Part shown: one piece after another, positions 16,823 to 25,684 of the stretch | Position numbering within the stretch: position 1 is the first letter of the stretch | How the letters are laid out: each line of letters begins with the position of its first letter | Origin: CAZUFB01 sp964619775 | GTDB lineage: Bacteria > Actinomycetota > Coriobacteriia > Coriobacteriales > UMGS124 | Direction: 5' to 3' | Assembly (NCBI GenBank): GCA_964619775.1 | Contig: CAZUFB010000005.1 | Location: 1 to 57,314 of the forward strand | DNA: 57,314 nt | The notes under the pieces: generated by a model | Told to the model about the DNA's origin: nothing | Databases searched by the model: none | What the model saw: only the letters and a program-made list of their open reading frames with translations | Program-made: the position numbers and the translations under genes

Positions 16823-17452
16823 TTGAACCTTGTGCTGCTCGGCGCCCCTGGCGCAGGTAAGGGCACCCAGTCCCAGTTCCTCATCGACGAATACGGTATC
16901 CCGCATATCTCGACCGGCGACATTCTGCGCGCTGCGGTCAAGAACGGCACGCCGCTCGGCCTGAAGGCGAAGAGCTATATGGACGCCGGCGCGCTTGTTC
17001 CGGACGACCTCATTATCGACCTGATGCGCGAACGCCTGTCCGAAGACGACGCCAAGAAGGGCTTCATCCTCGACGGTTTCCCGCGCACCACGACCCAAGC
17101 CGCCGCGCTCGACACCGCGCTGGCTGCCGAAGGCCGCCGCATCGATTGCGCAATCGCCATCAACGTGCCCGACGAGGTTATCGTCGAGCGCCTGTCGTCG
17201 CGTCGCGTCTGCAGGTCGTGCGGCCATATCGGCACCGCTGCCGACGAGACGTGCCCCAGATGCGCTGGTGAGATGTATCAGCGCGCCGACGACCGCCCCG
17301 ACACCGTGCAGAACCGCCTCAACGTCTACCAGAAGTCCACGGCACCCCTTGTGAACTACTATGCAGGTGCAGGCGTACTTGTCGAGATCGATGGCAACCG
17401 TCCGGTCGAGGAGGTCTGCGCAGACGTGAAAGCCGCTATCTCCCATGATTAA
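16823..17452 (+). CDS. adk: Adenylate kinase
   Basis: The enzyme interconverts ATP+AMP and two ADP in the cytoplasm. P-loop GAPGAGKGT is at 7-15, DGFPRT near 84-89, and the lid carries four cysteines (Cys130, Cys133, Cys144, Cys147), so this is the zinc-binding long form of 209 residues. Translation starts at TTG 16823, ten bases after AAGGAGG. The gene lies between secY and map, as in many Actinomycetota, and overlaps map by eight bases. Confidence 0.97.
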   Translation: MNLVLLGAPGAGKGTQSQFLIDEYGIPHISTGDILRAAVKNGTPLGLKAKSYMDAGALVPDDLIIDLMRERLSEDDAKKGFILDGFPRTTTQAAALDTALAAEGRRIDCAIAINVPDEVIVERLSSRRVCRSCGHIGTAADETCPRCAGEMYQRADDRPDTVQNRLNVYQKSTAPLVNYYAGAGVLVEIDGNRPVEEVCADVKAAISHD

Positions 17453-18242
17453 GCTCAAGTCGCCTCAGGACATCGAGTGCATGAAGGTATGCGGCGCCCT
17501 CTCCAAGGAAGTTTTGCGCCTTGCAGGGCGCATGGTGCGCCCCGGCGTGTCGACCCTCGAGCTCGACCGCTTCTGCGAGGACTTCATCCGCATGCACGGA
17601 GGTACCCCGGGCTTCAAAGGCTACGGCGGTTTCCCCGGCACCATCTGCGCTTCGGTCAACGACGAAGTCGTGCATGGCATCCCCTCGGCCGATCGCATCT
17701 TGGCCGAGGGGGACATCGTCTCGATTGACACCGGGGCCACCGTGAACGGTTGGGTGGGCGACAACGCCTGGACCTTCGCGGTGGGCCATGTCTCGGACGA
17801 CCGCAAGGCCCTGCTCGAGGTCACGCGCGACTGTCTCGCCCTCGGTATCGAACAGGCTGTTCCCGGCAACCACCTGGGAGACATAGGTCACGCCATCCAG
17901 GCGCACGCCGAGAAGCACGGCTACGGCGTCATCCGCGAGTATGTGGGCCACGGCATCGGGCGCCATATGCACGAGGAGCCCAACGTGCCCAACTACGGCC
18001 ATCGCGGCCACGGCATCAAGCTCGAAGTGGGCATGTGCCTTGCGATTGAGCCGATGATTACGATGGGCCGGCGCAACGTCCACGTGCTTAAGAACGACTG
18101 GACGGTGGTGACCGACGACGGCAGCATGGCGGCGCATTTCGAGAACACGGTGGCCATCACCGCCGACGGTCCCGTCATCACCACGGTTGAACCCGGCTTT
18201 GACCCGATGGACGTCGATGAGGGGCGCAACGCCTCGTGTTAG
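17445..18242 (+). CDS. map: Type I methionine aminopeptidase
   Basis: The 265-residue enzyme removes the initiator methionine from nascent proteins. All five metal ligands are present: Asp95 and Asp106 in IDTGATVNGWVGDNAW, His169 in GHGIGRHMHEEP, Glu202 in AIEPM and Glu233 in HFENTV, plus the substrate-binding His78. It begins within the last codons of adk, which implies coupled translation. No N-terminal zinc-finger extension is present. A 173-base spacer separates it from infA. Confidence 0.97.
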   Translation: MIKLKSPQDIECMKVCGALSKEVLRLAGRMVRPGVSTLELDRFCEDFIRMHGGTPGFKGYGGFPGTICASVNDEVVHGIPSADRILAEGDIVSIDTGATVNGWVGDNAWTFAVGHVSDDRKALLEVTRDCLALGIEQAVPGNHLGDIGHAIQAHAEKHGYGVIREYVGHGIGRHMHEEPNVPNYGHRGHGIKLEVGMCLAIEPMITMGRRNVHVLKNDWTVVTDDGSMAAHFENTVAITADGPVITTVEPGFDPMDVDEGRNASC

Positions 18243-18415
18243 GGGCTTTAACGCCTTGCAAAGACAGGACAGCCGCTGCTGGATGATTCGCATGCCCGTG
18301 CATGCGTCTCGGCCTTGATCTTGTAGGGCGTTTTTGTGAATGTGATGCATGTCCGTCTGCCGTGCTGTATCATCCGGAACTGCTGTCTGTACCTTTTTAC
18401 GGAAAGTGGAGTGTT

Positions 18416-18637
18416 GTGACGAAGCGAGAAGATGCCATCGAGCTTGAGGGCACGGTCGTCGAGCCCTTGCCCAACGCCATGTTCAAGGTTGAGCTGGAGA
18501 ACGGGCATATGGTTCTCGCCCACATCTCGGGGAAGATCAGGATGAACTACATCCGCATCCTTCCCGGTGACAAGGTCGTTTTGGAGCTCTCTCCCTACGA
18601 CTTGAGCCGTGGGCGTATTACCTACCGGTACAAGTAG
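18416..18637 (+). CDS. infA: Translation initiation factor IF-1
   Basis: IF-1 is an OB-fold protein that occupies the A site during initiation. The 73-residue sequence has TKREDAIELEGTVVEPLPNA, GHMVLAHISGKIRMNYIRIL and SPYDLSRGRITYR. The start is GTG 18416, six bases after GGAAAGTGGA; the in-frame ATG at 18302 would add 38 residues unlike any IF-1. The 173-base gap before it holds a TATCAT element at 18368-18373 but no convincing -35, so a separate promoter is only possible. Confidence 0.96.
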   Translation: MTKREDAIELEGTVVEPLPNAMFKVELENGHMVLAHISGKIRMNYIRILPGDKVVLELSPYDLSRGRITYRYK

Positions 18638-18790
18638 GGTTTGGCGTCTTCTTTTTGTCCTGGCTTCCGACGGGCGACCAATGTATGTCGCGCAGGAGGT
18701 CAGGATTCGCATGCTTCGGTAGCTTTTGGCAACAACGTCTGCGGCTGGACGAAAAGATATAGTGTTGGAACTAACCGAAAGGAAAGGGCA

Positions 18791-18904
18791 ATGAAAGTAC
18801 GTCCTTCGGTCAAGAAGATGTGTGATAAGTGCAAGATCATTCGCCGCCACGGCAAGATTCTCGTGGTCTGCGAGAACCCGCGCCACAAGCAGCGCCAGGG
18901 TTAA
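18791..18904 (+). CDS. rpmJ: 50S ribosomal protein L36
   Basis: The 37-residue L36 is MKVRPSVKKMCDKCKIIRRH and so on, with the C-x2-C-x12-C-x4-H zinc ligands intact (CDKC...CENPRH). The upstream open frame reaching 18641 is not part of it. GAAAGGAAAGG precedes the ATG. A TATAGT at about 18759-18764 could be a -10 element, but no -35 at proper distance is visible. Confidence 0.95.
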   Translation: MKVRPSVKKMCDKCKIIRRHGKILVVCENPRHKQRQG

Positions 18905-18919
18905 AGAGAGGAGAGAACG

Positions 18920-19291
18920 TTGGCCCGTATCTTTGGTGTCGACCTTCCGCGTGAAAAGCGCGTCGAGATCGGCCTGACTTACATCTACGGCATCGGCCGT
19001 ACCACCGCCTCCAAACTGTGCGCCGAGACCGGTGTCGACCCCTCCACCCGTGTCAAGGACCTGACCGAGGACGAGGTCACCCGTCTTCGCGACGCCATCG
19101 ACGGTAAAATCATGGTCGAAGGAGACCTGCGCCGCGAGCAGAGCCAGAACATCAAGCGTTTGATGGAAATCGGCTGCTACCGTGGCCTGCGTCACCGCAA
19201 GGGTCTGCCGGTCCGCGGTCAGCGCACCCACACCAACGCTCGTACCCGCAAGGGCCCGCGTCGTCAAATCGGCGGGAAGAAGAGGGGCTAA
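18920..19291 (+). CDS. rpsM: 30S ribosomal protein S13
   Basis: S13 (123 residues) contacts the P-site tRNA and forms inter-subunit bridges. MARIFGVDLPREKRVEIGLT, YIYGIGRTTASK and the basic C-terminal RGQRTHTNARTRKGPRR are diagnostic. It starts at TTG 18920 after GAGAGGAGAG. It opens the alpha block rpsM-rpsK-rpsD-rpoA-rplQ. Confidence 0.97.
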   Translation: MARIFGVDLPREKRVEIGLTYIYGIGRTTASKLCAETGVDPSTRVKDLTEDEVTRLRDAIDGKIMVEGDLRREQSQNIKRLMEIGCYRGLRHRKGLPVRGQRTHTNARTRKGPRRQIGGKKRG

Positions 19292-19297
19292 CGTAAC

Positions 19298-19699
19298 ATG
19301 GCATCCAACAAGAAGGCTGTCCGTACGCGCATCAAGCGCGCCGACCGCAAGAACATCGCCGTGGGCCAGGCCCACATCAAGAGCTCGTTTAACAACACCA
19401 TCATCTCGATTACCGACCCCCAGGGCAACGTAATCGCCTGGCAGTCCGCCGGTACCGTGGGCTTCAAGGGTTCGCGCAAGTCGACCCCCTTTGCCGCCCA
19501 GATGGCCGCCGAGGCCTGCGCCAAGGTCGCCCAGGAGCACGGTATGCGCAAGGTCGCCGTGTTCGTCAAGGGTCCCGGCTCCGGTCGCGAGACCGCCATC
19601 CGCTCGTTGCAGGCCGCCGGCCTCGAGGTTACGAGCATCCAGGACAAGACCCCCACTCCGCACAACGGTTGCCGTCCGCGCAAGCGTCGTCGCGTGTAA
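19298..19699 (+). CDS. rpsK: 30S ribosomal protein S11
   Basis: The 133-residue S11 lies on the 30S platform. AHIKSSFNNTIISITDPQGN, SAGTVGFKGSRKSTPFAAQ and the C-terminal TPTPHNGCRPRKRRRV identify it. It follows rpsM after six bases, the binding site being inside rpsM's end. Confidence 0.97.
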   Translation: MASNKKAVRTRIKRADRKNIAVGQAHIKSSFNNTIISITDPQGNVIAWQSAGTVGFKGSRKSTPFAAQMAAEACAKVAQEHGMRKVAVFVKGPGSGRETAIRSLQAAGLEVTSIQDKTPTPHNGCRPRKRRRV

Positions 19700-19718
19700 G
19701 TAAGGAAGGATAACCAAC

Positions 19719-20315
19719 ATGGCAGTGGATAGGACCCCTGTGCTCAAGCGGTGCAGGTCCCTGGGTATCGACCCCATCGTTATGGGCATCACCAAGGAAT
19801 CCAAGCGTCAGCCTCAGAAGCGCCGCCGTCGCCAGGAGAGCGAGTACGGCATCCAGCTTCGCGAGAAGCAGAAGGCCAAGTTCATCTACGGCGTGCTCGA
19901 GAAGCAGTTCCACGAGTACTTCAACAAGGCCAAGCGCCAGCCTGGTGTTACCGGTGCGAACCTGATGACCATGCTCGAGACCCGTCTCGACAACGTCGTC
20001 TTCCGTCTCGGTTTTGCCCACACCCGCCGCGAGGCTCGTCAGACCGTGGGCCACGGCCACATCTTTGTCAACGGCCGCCGCGTCGACATCCCGTCCTACC
20101 GCGTCAAGGCCGGCGACGTCGTCTCCGTCGCCCCCAAGGCCAAGGAGATGCTCGTCATCAAGAGCGCCCTCGTCGCTTCCGAGAACCGCAAGGTCCCCAG
20201 CTGGCTCGAGCTCGACATCGAGAAGCTCCAGGGTTCGGTGCTCAACCTTCCGACGCGCGACCAGATTGACATGGACATCCAGGAGCAGCTCATCGTCGAG
20301 CTTTACTCGAAGTAA
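19719..20315 (+). CDS. rpsD: 30S ribosomal protein S4
   Basis: S4 (198 residues) initiates 30S assembly and represses the alpha operon in several bacteria. The S4 RNA-binding motif ETRLDNVVFRLGFAHTRREA sits near residues 87-106. Only one cysteine occurs near the N-terminus, so this is the zinc-free form. A clear AAGGAAGGAT precedes the ATG and rpoA follows after 29 bases. Confidence 0.97.
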   Translation: MAVDRTPVLKRCRSLGIDPIVMGITKESKRQPQKRRRRQESEYGIQLREKQKAKFIYGVLEKQFHEYFNKAKRQPGVTGANLMTMLETRLDNVVFRLGFAHTRREARQTVGHGHIFVNGRRVDIPSYRVKAGDVVSVAPKAKEMLVIKSALVASENRKVPSWLELDIEKLQGSVLNLPTRDQIDMDIQEQLIVELYSK

Positions 20316-20344
20316 TCTGCGGCCAAGGAGTCTGGAGGTACCAC

Positions 20345-21286
20345 ATGTCAGAGTTCATCAGGCCCCAGGTGACCGTCGAGAACGTCAGCGACTCGTTTGC
20401 CCGTTTTACGGTTGAGCCTCTCGAGCGCGGGTTCGGCGACACGCTGGGCAACTCCCTGCGCCGCGTGCTGCTTTCTTCGCTTGACGGTGCCGCCGTCGAG
20501 TCGATCCACATCGAGGGCGTCCAGCACGAGTTCCAGGCTCTGTCTGGTGTGCGCGAGGACGTTACCGACATCGTCCTGAACGTCAAGGGCCTTGTCTTCA
20601 AGGCCAACGGTCTGGGCGACGAGGCCACCGCCACCGTCGACATCGACGGACCTGCGGTGGTGACCGGCGAGGACTTCTTCGTGCCCGCCGAGTTTGACCT
20701 CGTCAACCCCGACCACGTCATCGCCACGCTTGAGGATGGCGTGCACCTGACGATGTCGATGCGCATCGGATGCGGCCGCGGCTACGTCCCGGGCGAGATG
20801 AATGCCCGTCCGGACGACTCCATCGGCATCATCCACGTCGACTCGCTGTTCTCGCCGGTGCGTCGCTGCACCAAGCTTGTCGAGCCGTGCCGCGTCGGTC
20901 AGCGCACCGACTACGACAGCCTTGTGCTCGAGATCGAGACCAACGGGGCGGTCACGCCTTCCGAGGCGCTCGTGCAAGCGGCCAACATCGTGAACCAGCA
21001 CGTGAATGCGTTCCTCTCGCTCACCGCGGTCGCCGACGTTCCCGAGGAAACCTCGATTTTCGCCCAGGAAGAGACTGGCGACAACCTGGAGCTCGACAAG
21101 AGGATCGACGACCTCGACCTGTCGGTGCGCTCTTTCAACTGCCTGAAGCGCGCGGGCATCCACTCGGTTCGCCAGCTGCTCGACTTCAGCGAGAACGACC
21201 TGCTCAATATCCGCAATTTCGGCGTCAAGTCCATCGAAGAGGTCAAGGACAAGCTGGCCTCGATGGGTATGAGCCTGAAACAGTAG
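20345..21286 (+). CDS. rpoA: RNA polymerase alpha subunit
   Basis: The 313-residue alpha subunit nucleates RNA polymerase assembly. The N-terminal domain shows EPLERGFGDTLGNSLRRVLL near 26-45 and the C-terminal domain, about 250-310, shows LDLSVRSFNCLKRAGIHSV and NIRNFGVKSIEEVKDKL, which bind UP elements and activators. GGAGGTACC lies before the ATG. The helix-hairpin-helix of this domain closely resembles that in the 3' end of the rpoC-like gene at 1-549. Confidence 0.98.
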   Translation: MSEFIRPQVTVENVSDSFARFTVEPLERGFGDTLGNSLRRVLLSSLDGAAVESIHIEGVQHEFQALSGVREDVTDIVLNVKGLVFKANGLGDEATATVDIDGPAVVTGEDFFVPAEFDLVNPDHVIATLEDGVHLTMSMRIGCGRGYVPGEMNARPDDSIGIIHVDSLFSPVRRCTKLVEPCRVGQRTDYDSLVLEIETNGAVTPSEALVQAANIVNQHVNAFLSLTAVADVPEETSIFAQEETGDNLELDKRIDDLDLSVRSFNCLKRAGIHSVRQLLDFSENDLLNIRNFGVKSIEEVKDKLASMGMSLKQ

Positions 21287-21307
21287 TAAGACCGGGAGAC
21301 TGTTAGC

Positions 21308-21817
21308 ATGAGGCACAACAAGAAGCACGGCATGAAGCTGGGTTCGAACGCCTCGCACACCAAGCTGATGAAGCGCAACCTGGTGTGCTCGCTGTTCCTG
21401 AACGACCGCATCAAGACAACCGAGACCAAGGCCAAGGCCATCCGTGGCGACGTGGACCGCATCATCACGTGGGCCAAGCGCGGCGACCTGCACTCCCGTC
21501 GTCTCGCCATCGCCAAGCTCAACGACAAACATATCGTGCGCGAGGTGTTCGAGAAGGTCGAGCAGGGCATGTGGGCCGACCGCACCTGCGGCTTCACCCG
21601 CATCATCAAGCTCGGGCCCCGTCGCGGCGACAATGCGCCCATGGTCATCATCGAGCTCGTGACCGAACCCTGCACCCCCAAGGTGAGGGCCGAGAAGCCC
21701 GCCGCGGCCCCCGTGGCCGAGGCGAAGGTCGTCGAGGAGCCGGCTGCCGAGGCCGAGGTTCCCGCCGCGGCCGAGGCTGCCCCGGCCGAGGAGGCTGCCG
21801 AGAAGAAGGCCGAGTAG
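21308..21817 (+). CDS. rplQ: 50S ribosomal protein L17 with acidic C-terminal extension
   Basis: Residues 1-about 120 are a normal L17 (MRHNKKHGMKLGSNASHTKL, RIIKLGPRRGDNAPMVIIEL). Residues about 125-169 form an Ala/Glu/Pro/Val-rich tail lacking defined structure. Such tails are common in actinobacterial L17 and probably flexible on the ribosome surface. The gene is the last of the ribosomal cluster and is closed by the strong terminator at 21877-21909. Confidence 0.96.
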   Translation: MRHNKKHGMKLGSNASHTKLMKRNLVCSLFLNDRIKTTETKAKAIRGDVDRIITWAKRGDLHSRRLAIAKLNDKHIVREVFEKVEQGMWADRTCGFTRIIKLGPRRGDNAPMVIIELVTEPCTPKVRAEKPAAAPVAEAKVVEEPAAEAEVPAAAEAAPAEEAAEKKAE

Positions 21818-21876
21818 GCTTTCACGGCGCTGCGGCCGCCCGATGCGGCTGCGGCACGGAATGGCGGTATGCAGTC

Positions 21877-21909
21877 AGAGGGGTCCTTCGGGGCCCCTCT
21901 TTTGGTTTG
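21877..21909 (+). terminator. Strong intrinsic terminator after rplQ
   Basis: Ten base pairs (21877-21886 with 21891-21900, one G-T) are capped by a TTCG tetraloop and followed by TTTTGGTTTG. It ends the 20-kb ribosomal cluster and isolates the ECF transporter genes. Confidence 0.9.
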
Positions 21910-21949
21910 TGTCGCGATGCGGTCCTGGCGTCTGGTTGGGGGTGTTGCC

Positions 21950-23734
21950 ATGCTTGAGCTGCAGGCGGTTGCATATGCGTACCCGCAAGGCGCCGCCGCG
22001 TCCGCGCCGGCCGACTCGGCGGGTGCGTCGGCGGCCCTGCGGGGCGTGTCGCTTACGGTGCGCCCCGGAGAACGCCTGGCGGTCCTAGGCCCCAACGGGT
22101 CGGGCAAGTCGACCTTGCTGCGCGTCATGGCGGGGCAGCTGCGCCCCGACGCCGGCGGCGTGCTGCTCGACGGCGTTCCGATGGACGGCGCGCGCGGTCT
22201 CGGCCTGCTGCGGCGGTCGGTGGGCGTGGTGGGGCAGGACCCCGACGACCAGATGGTGGCCTCCACGGTGTTCGAGGAGGCCGCGTTCGGCCCGTGCAAC
22301 CTCGGCCTGCCGCTCGACGAGGTCCGTTCGCGCACGCTGCGGGCGCTGGAGGCGTGCGGGTTGGCGGGTTTCGAGCGCCGCGAGGTGGCCACCCTGTCGG
22401 GCGGGCAGCGCCAGCGCCTTGCAATCGCCGGCGCGCTTGCAATGCGCCCGGCGTACCTGCTGTGCGACGAGCCGTGCTCGATGCTCGACCCGCAGGCCCG
22501 CCGCGACGTGCTCGCCGTGCTCGGGGAGATGTCCGCGCGGGGCTGCGCCGTGGTGCATGCGACCCACGAGCTCGAGGAGGCCTTGGCCTGCGACCGCGCG
22601 GTCGTGGTGGAGAAGGGCCGCGTCGTCTGGGAGGGGGCGCCCGCGGGGCTGCTGCTCGACGATGCGGCGCTGGATCGGGCCGTCTGCCTACTCACCCCGT
22701 GGCTTGAGGCTGCGCGCTCCCTTGTCGGTGCCGGCCTGCTGCCTGCGGACGCGCCTTTCGGCGACCCGGCGGCGTGCGCGGCGCTCGTTGCGCGGGCGGG
22801 AAAGAGGGCCGTGCGCCGTGCCCGTGCCGTCGTCGGCGTGCAGGGCGCGGGCGGGGCCTGGGCGGCGGCGGGTGCCCCGGGGACCTTGGAAGCGTCGCCG
22901 GGCACCTCGCGTGAGCCGCGCCTCTCCGCCGCTCCGCCCGACTCCGCCGCGGGCTTGCGGGTGCGCGGCGCGTGGTTCTCCTACTCCCGGCCCATGCGAG
23001 GTCACGAGCCTGCGTGGGCTGTGCGCGACGCCGACCTCGAGGTCGCGCCGGGCGCTACGGTGCTCGTCGCCGGGCGCACGGGGTCGGGCAAGTCGACGCT
23101 CGCACGCCTGGCGGCGGGGCTGCTGCGCCCTGCCCGCGGGGAGGCCTGGGTCGACGGCGCCCCCGCCCGCGCGGGGGGAGTGGGCTATGCGTTCCAGCGT
23201 GCCGAGGACCAGCTGTTCGCCGCCACGGTGCTTGACGACGTGGCGTTCGGCCCTGCGAACCTGGGCTGTACGCGCGACGAGGCCCGACGCCGCGCCGTAC
23301 GGGCGCTTGAGCGCGTCGGGCTCGACCCCGGGGTTTTCGGTGAGGCGAGCCCCTTTGCGCTGTCGGGGGGGCAGATGCGCCGGGCGGCGCTTGCGGGCGT
23401 CCTGGCGATGGAGGCCCCCTACGTGGTTTTCGACGAACCGACGGCGGGTCTCGATGCGGGCGGGATGGCCCGCCTGGCCGCGGTGCTTGACGGCCTGACG
23501 GCGGACGGCGCGGGGGTCGCGGTCGTTTCGCACGACGTGGCCCGCCTGGCCGCGCTCTCCGACCGCGCCGTCGTGCTCGACGGCGGCCGGGTCGCGTGGT
23601 CGGGGCCGGCGTGCGCTCTGCCTGCCGACGCGCTGGCGGACGCGGGGCTGGTGCCCGACGGCCTTGCCTGCTTTGCGCGGGCCCTGGACGGCGTCGCGGC
23701 GGGGGAGGGGGCGGGCGACGGTGGCCGTCGGTAG
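21950..23734 (+). CDS. ecfA: ECF transporter: two ATPase domains fused in one chain (EcfA-EcfA')
   Basis: The 594-residue protein has two complete ABC ATPase halves. The first has Walker A GPNGSGKS at 47-54, LSGGQ at 148-152 and Walker B LLCDEP at 169-174. The second has GRTGSGKS at 374-381, LSGGQ at 470-474 and VVFDEP at 491-496. An Ala/Pro-rich linker of about 85 residues joins them. Both halves show the ECF-type Q-loop context DQMVASTVFEEAAFGPCNLG and DQLFAATVLDDVAFGPANLG. It energises uptake of vitamins or metals with EcfT and exchangeable S components. I use ATG 21950, preceded by GGGGGTG; an upstream ATG at 21869 lies in the terminator. No S-component gene is nearby. Confidence 0.93.
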   Translation: MLELQAVAYAYPQGAAASAPADSAGASAALRGVSLTVRPGERLAVLGPNGSGKSTLLRVMAGQLRPDAGGVLLDGVPMDGARGLGLLRRSVGVVGQDPDDQMVASTVFEEAAFGPCNLGLPLDEVRSRTLRALEACGLAGFERREVATLSGGQRQRLAIAGALAMRPAYLLCDEPCSMLDPQARRDVLAVLGEMSARGCAVVHATHELEEALACDRAVVVEKGRVVWEGAPAGLLLDDAALDRAVCLLTPWLEAARSLVGAGLLPADAPFGDPAACAALVARAGKRAVRRARAVVGVQGAGGAWAAAGAPGTLEASPGTSREPRLSAAPPDSAAGLRVRGAWFSYSRPMRGHEPAWAVRDADLEVAPGATVLVAGRTGSGKSTLARLAAGLLRPARGEAWVDGAPARAGGVGYAFQRAEDQLFAATVLDDVAFGPANLGCTRDEARRRAVRALERVGLDPGVFGEASPFALSGGQMRRAALAGVLAMEAPYVVFDEPTAGLDAGGMARLAAVLDGLTADGAGVAVVSHDVARLAALSDRAVVLDGGRVAWSGPACALPADALADAGLVPDGLACFARALDGVAAGEGAGDGGRR

Positions 23735-24512
23735 CGTACCCGGTTCCTATGTCGCGGGCGACACGCCGCTGCACCGGCTCGACCCGCGCGTCAAGCTCGG
23801 GCTGCTCGCGGTGTGGACGGTAGCGCTGTTCTCCGTAGGGTCGTGGGCGGCGCTCGGCTGCGTGGCCGCGGCCGTGATAGCCCTGGCCGTCTCGGCGCAC
23901 GTGCCGCTTGCGCGCATGGCGGCCGGCCTGGCCCCCCTGCTTGCGGTGTTCACGATCTTGGCGCTCGGCAGCGCCTTGCGCTTCGACGGGTCGGCCGCCT
24001 GGACCGTCGTCGGCCCGGTCGGCGTGGACCCGGCAGGCCTTGCCAGCGGCCTGCGGGCCGTGGCGCGCATCGCGCTCATGGCGGCGTTGAGCCTGCTGGC
24101 GACCTCCACGACCACCGCCACGGTGCTCACCGAGGCGCTCGTGTGCGTCATGGGGCCGCTGCGCCGGCTGCGCGTGCCGGTGGACGACCTCGCGACGATG
24201 CTCTCGGTCGCCCTTCGCTTCATTCCGGTCTGTGCCGAACAGCTCGACCGGGTGGTGCTCGCCCAGCGCGCCCGCGGTGCCCGCGTGGGGGAAGGCGGCC
24301 CCGTGCGCCGTGTGGTATCGTGGGTGCCGGTCATGGTCCCGCTGTTCGTGGGGCTGTTCCGCCGCTCCGACGCCTTGGCGGCCGCCATGCGGGCGCGCTG
24401 CTACCGCGGGGTCGGCCGCACGCGTCTGACGACGCTGCGCCTGCGCCCCGTCGACGCGGCGGTTCTCGCGCTGGGCTGCGCTTTGGCCGCGGCGACGGCC
24501 GTGCTGTTCTGA
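23721..24512 (+). CDS. ecfT: ECF transporter transmembrane subunit EcfT
   Basis: The 263-residue membrane protein couples the ATPases to S components. Hydrophobic segments appear near residues 25-65, 67-85, 110-135 and at the C-terminus. The two coupling-helix motifs are seen as QRARGARV and MRARCYRG; the second has ARC instead of the usual ARG. The start is GTG 23721 inside the end of ecfA (14-base overlap), with GGGGGAGGGG upstream. truA follows after 56 bases, a common order next to rplQ. Confidence 0.9.
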   Translation: MAVGSVPGSYVAGDTPLHRLDPRVKLGLLAVWTVALFSVGSWAALGCVAAAVIALAVSAHVPLARMAAGLAPLLAVFTILALGSALRFDGSAAWTVVGPVGVDPAGLASGLRAVARIALMAALSLLATSTTTATVLTEALVCVMGPLRRLRVPVDDLATMLSVALRFIPVCAEQLDRVVLAQRARGARVGEGGPVRRVVSWVPVMVPLFVGLFRRSDALAAAMRARCYRGVGRTRLTTLRLRPVDAAVLALGCALAAATAVLF

Positions 24513-24568
24513 TAGGAGCCGAGAAGGGCCAGAAACCCGCCTGCGTGCGGGACGAAAGGAGTCCCCCA

Positions 24569-25435
24569 GTGAGCGCCATGCAACCGGACGCCCCGAGCCC
24601 CGAGGTCGTCGCGCACGACGGGCCGTCCGGGGACACCCTCGTGCTGCGCGTGGGCTACGACGGCACGGGCTTCTCGGGCTTTGCCCTGCAGGAAGGCCAG
24701 ACGCACGTGCGCACGGTCGCAGGCGAGCTCAAGCGCGCGCTCGAGGTGCTGCTACGCCGCGAGGTTGCGCTGACCTGCGCGGGGCGGACCGATGCGGGCG
24801 TGCATGCGCGCGCCCAGCATGTGAGCCTGCCGCTCGCCCCCGACGAGGCGCGGACGTTGTCGGGCGACCGCCTGCTGCGGTCGCTTGCGGCCGTCCTGCC
24901 CGACGACGTGCGCGTCTTCGAGGTGCTGCGCGCCGCCCCCGGATTCTCGGCGCGGTTCGACGCCGAGGCGCGCTACTACCGCTACCGCATTGCGGTCGGT
25001 CCTGTCCCGCCGCTGTTCGCCGCGCGCTGGACCTGGTGGTTCCGCGCGCCTGAGGCCGACTCCCTCGATGTTGGGGCGATGGCGGAGGCGGCGCGCTGCC
25101 TTGTGGGCGAGCACGACTTCAGGAGCTTCTGCAAGACGGCAAGTGCCGAGGGCAGGCCCACCTGCCGCCACGTGTCGTCTGCCGCCTTCTCCTACGAGGA
25201 AGCGTTCGGCGAGCGGGCGCTGGTCTTCGACATCGCGGGCAACGCCTTCCTCCACTCGATGGTGCGCACCGTCGTGGGCACGCTTGTTGAGGTGGGCTGC
25301 GGGCGTCGCCCGGTGGGTTGGATGGCCGAGGTCCTGGCGGCGCGCGATCGGCGCGCGGCCGGCCCCTGCGCTCCGGCGTGCGGCCTCACCTTGTGGGACG
25401 TGCGGTATCCGGTCGGTTCCCTGCGTCCCTGGTAG
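24569..25435 (+). CDS. truA: tRNA pseudouridine(38-40) synthase
   Basis: TruA modifies uridines 38-40 in the anticodon stem-loop. The catalytic Asp75 is in CAGRTDAGVHARAQHV. Other family elements are VGYDGTGFSGFALQ, FSARFDAEARYYRYRI and NAFLHSMVRTVVGTLVEVG. I choose GTG 24569, seven bases after GAAAGGAG; ATG 24578 is possible. The 288-residue form carries a somewhat long N-terminal extension before the first strand. Confidence 0.95.
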   Translation: MSAMQPDAPSPEVVAHDGPSGDTLVLRVGYDGTGFSGFALQEGQTHVRTVAGELKRALEVLLRREVALTCAGRTDAGVHARAQHVSLPLAPDEARTLSGDRLLRSLAAVLPDDVRVFEVLRAAPGFSARFDAEARYYRYRIAVGPVPPLFAARWTWWFRAPEADSLDVGAMAEAARCLVGEHDFRSFCKTASAEGRPTCRHVSSAAFSYEEAFGERALVFDIAGNAFLHSMVRTVVGTLVEVGCGRRPVGWMAEVLAARDRRAAGPCAPACGLTLWDVRYPVGSLRPW

Positions 25436-25684
25436 GACCTGCTGCGGCCGCTTTGCCGCGCCGCGTGCGGCTTGTCTGGATGGTGCCTCTTTTGCACCTG
25501 CGGCCGCCCGTGCGCTGCGCGCGGTGCGTAGGTTCCGTGTGCTTGCGTCCCTCCCGCGGCGCGCCGCCCGCGCGACGGCGGCGGGACCCCCACAATAGGC
25601 GGCGGTACGATACGGCGCGAGACCGCCAATCCGGCGTGCGCCCGGGCGCGGCCTTCGGCATCGCGGTGAAACGGAGCATTCCCC

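Noticed and set aside
25436..25684. Lysine riboswitch or other leader element before dapL
   Set aside because: The spacer has only scattered GC-rich complementarity; none of the conserved lysine-aptamer sequence blocks is visible.
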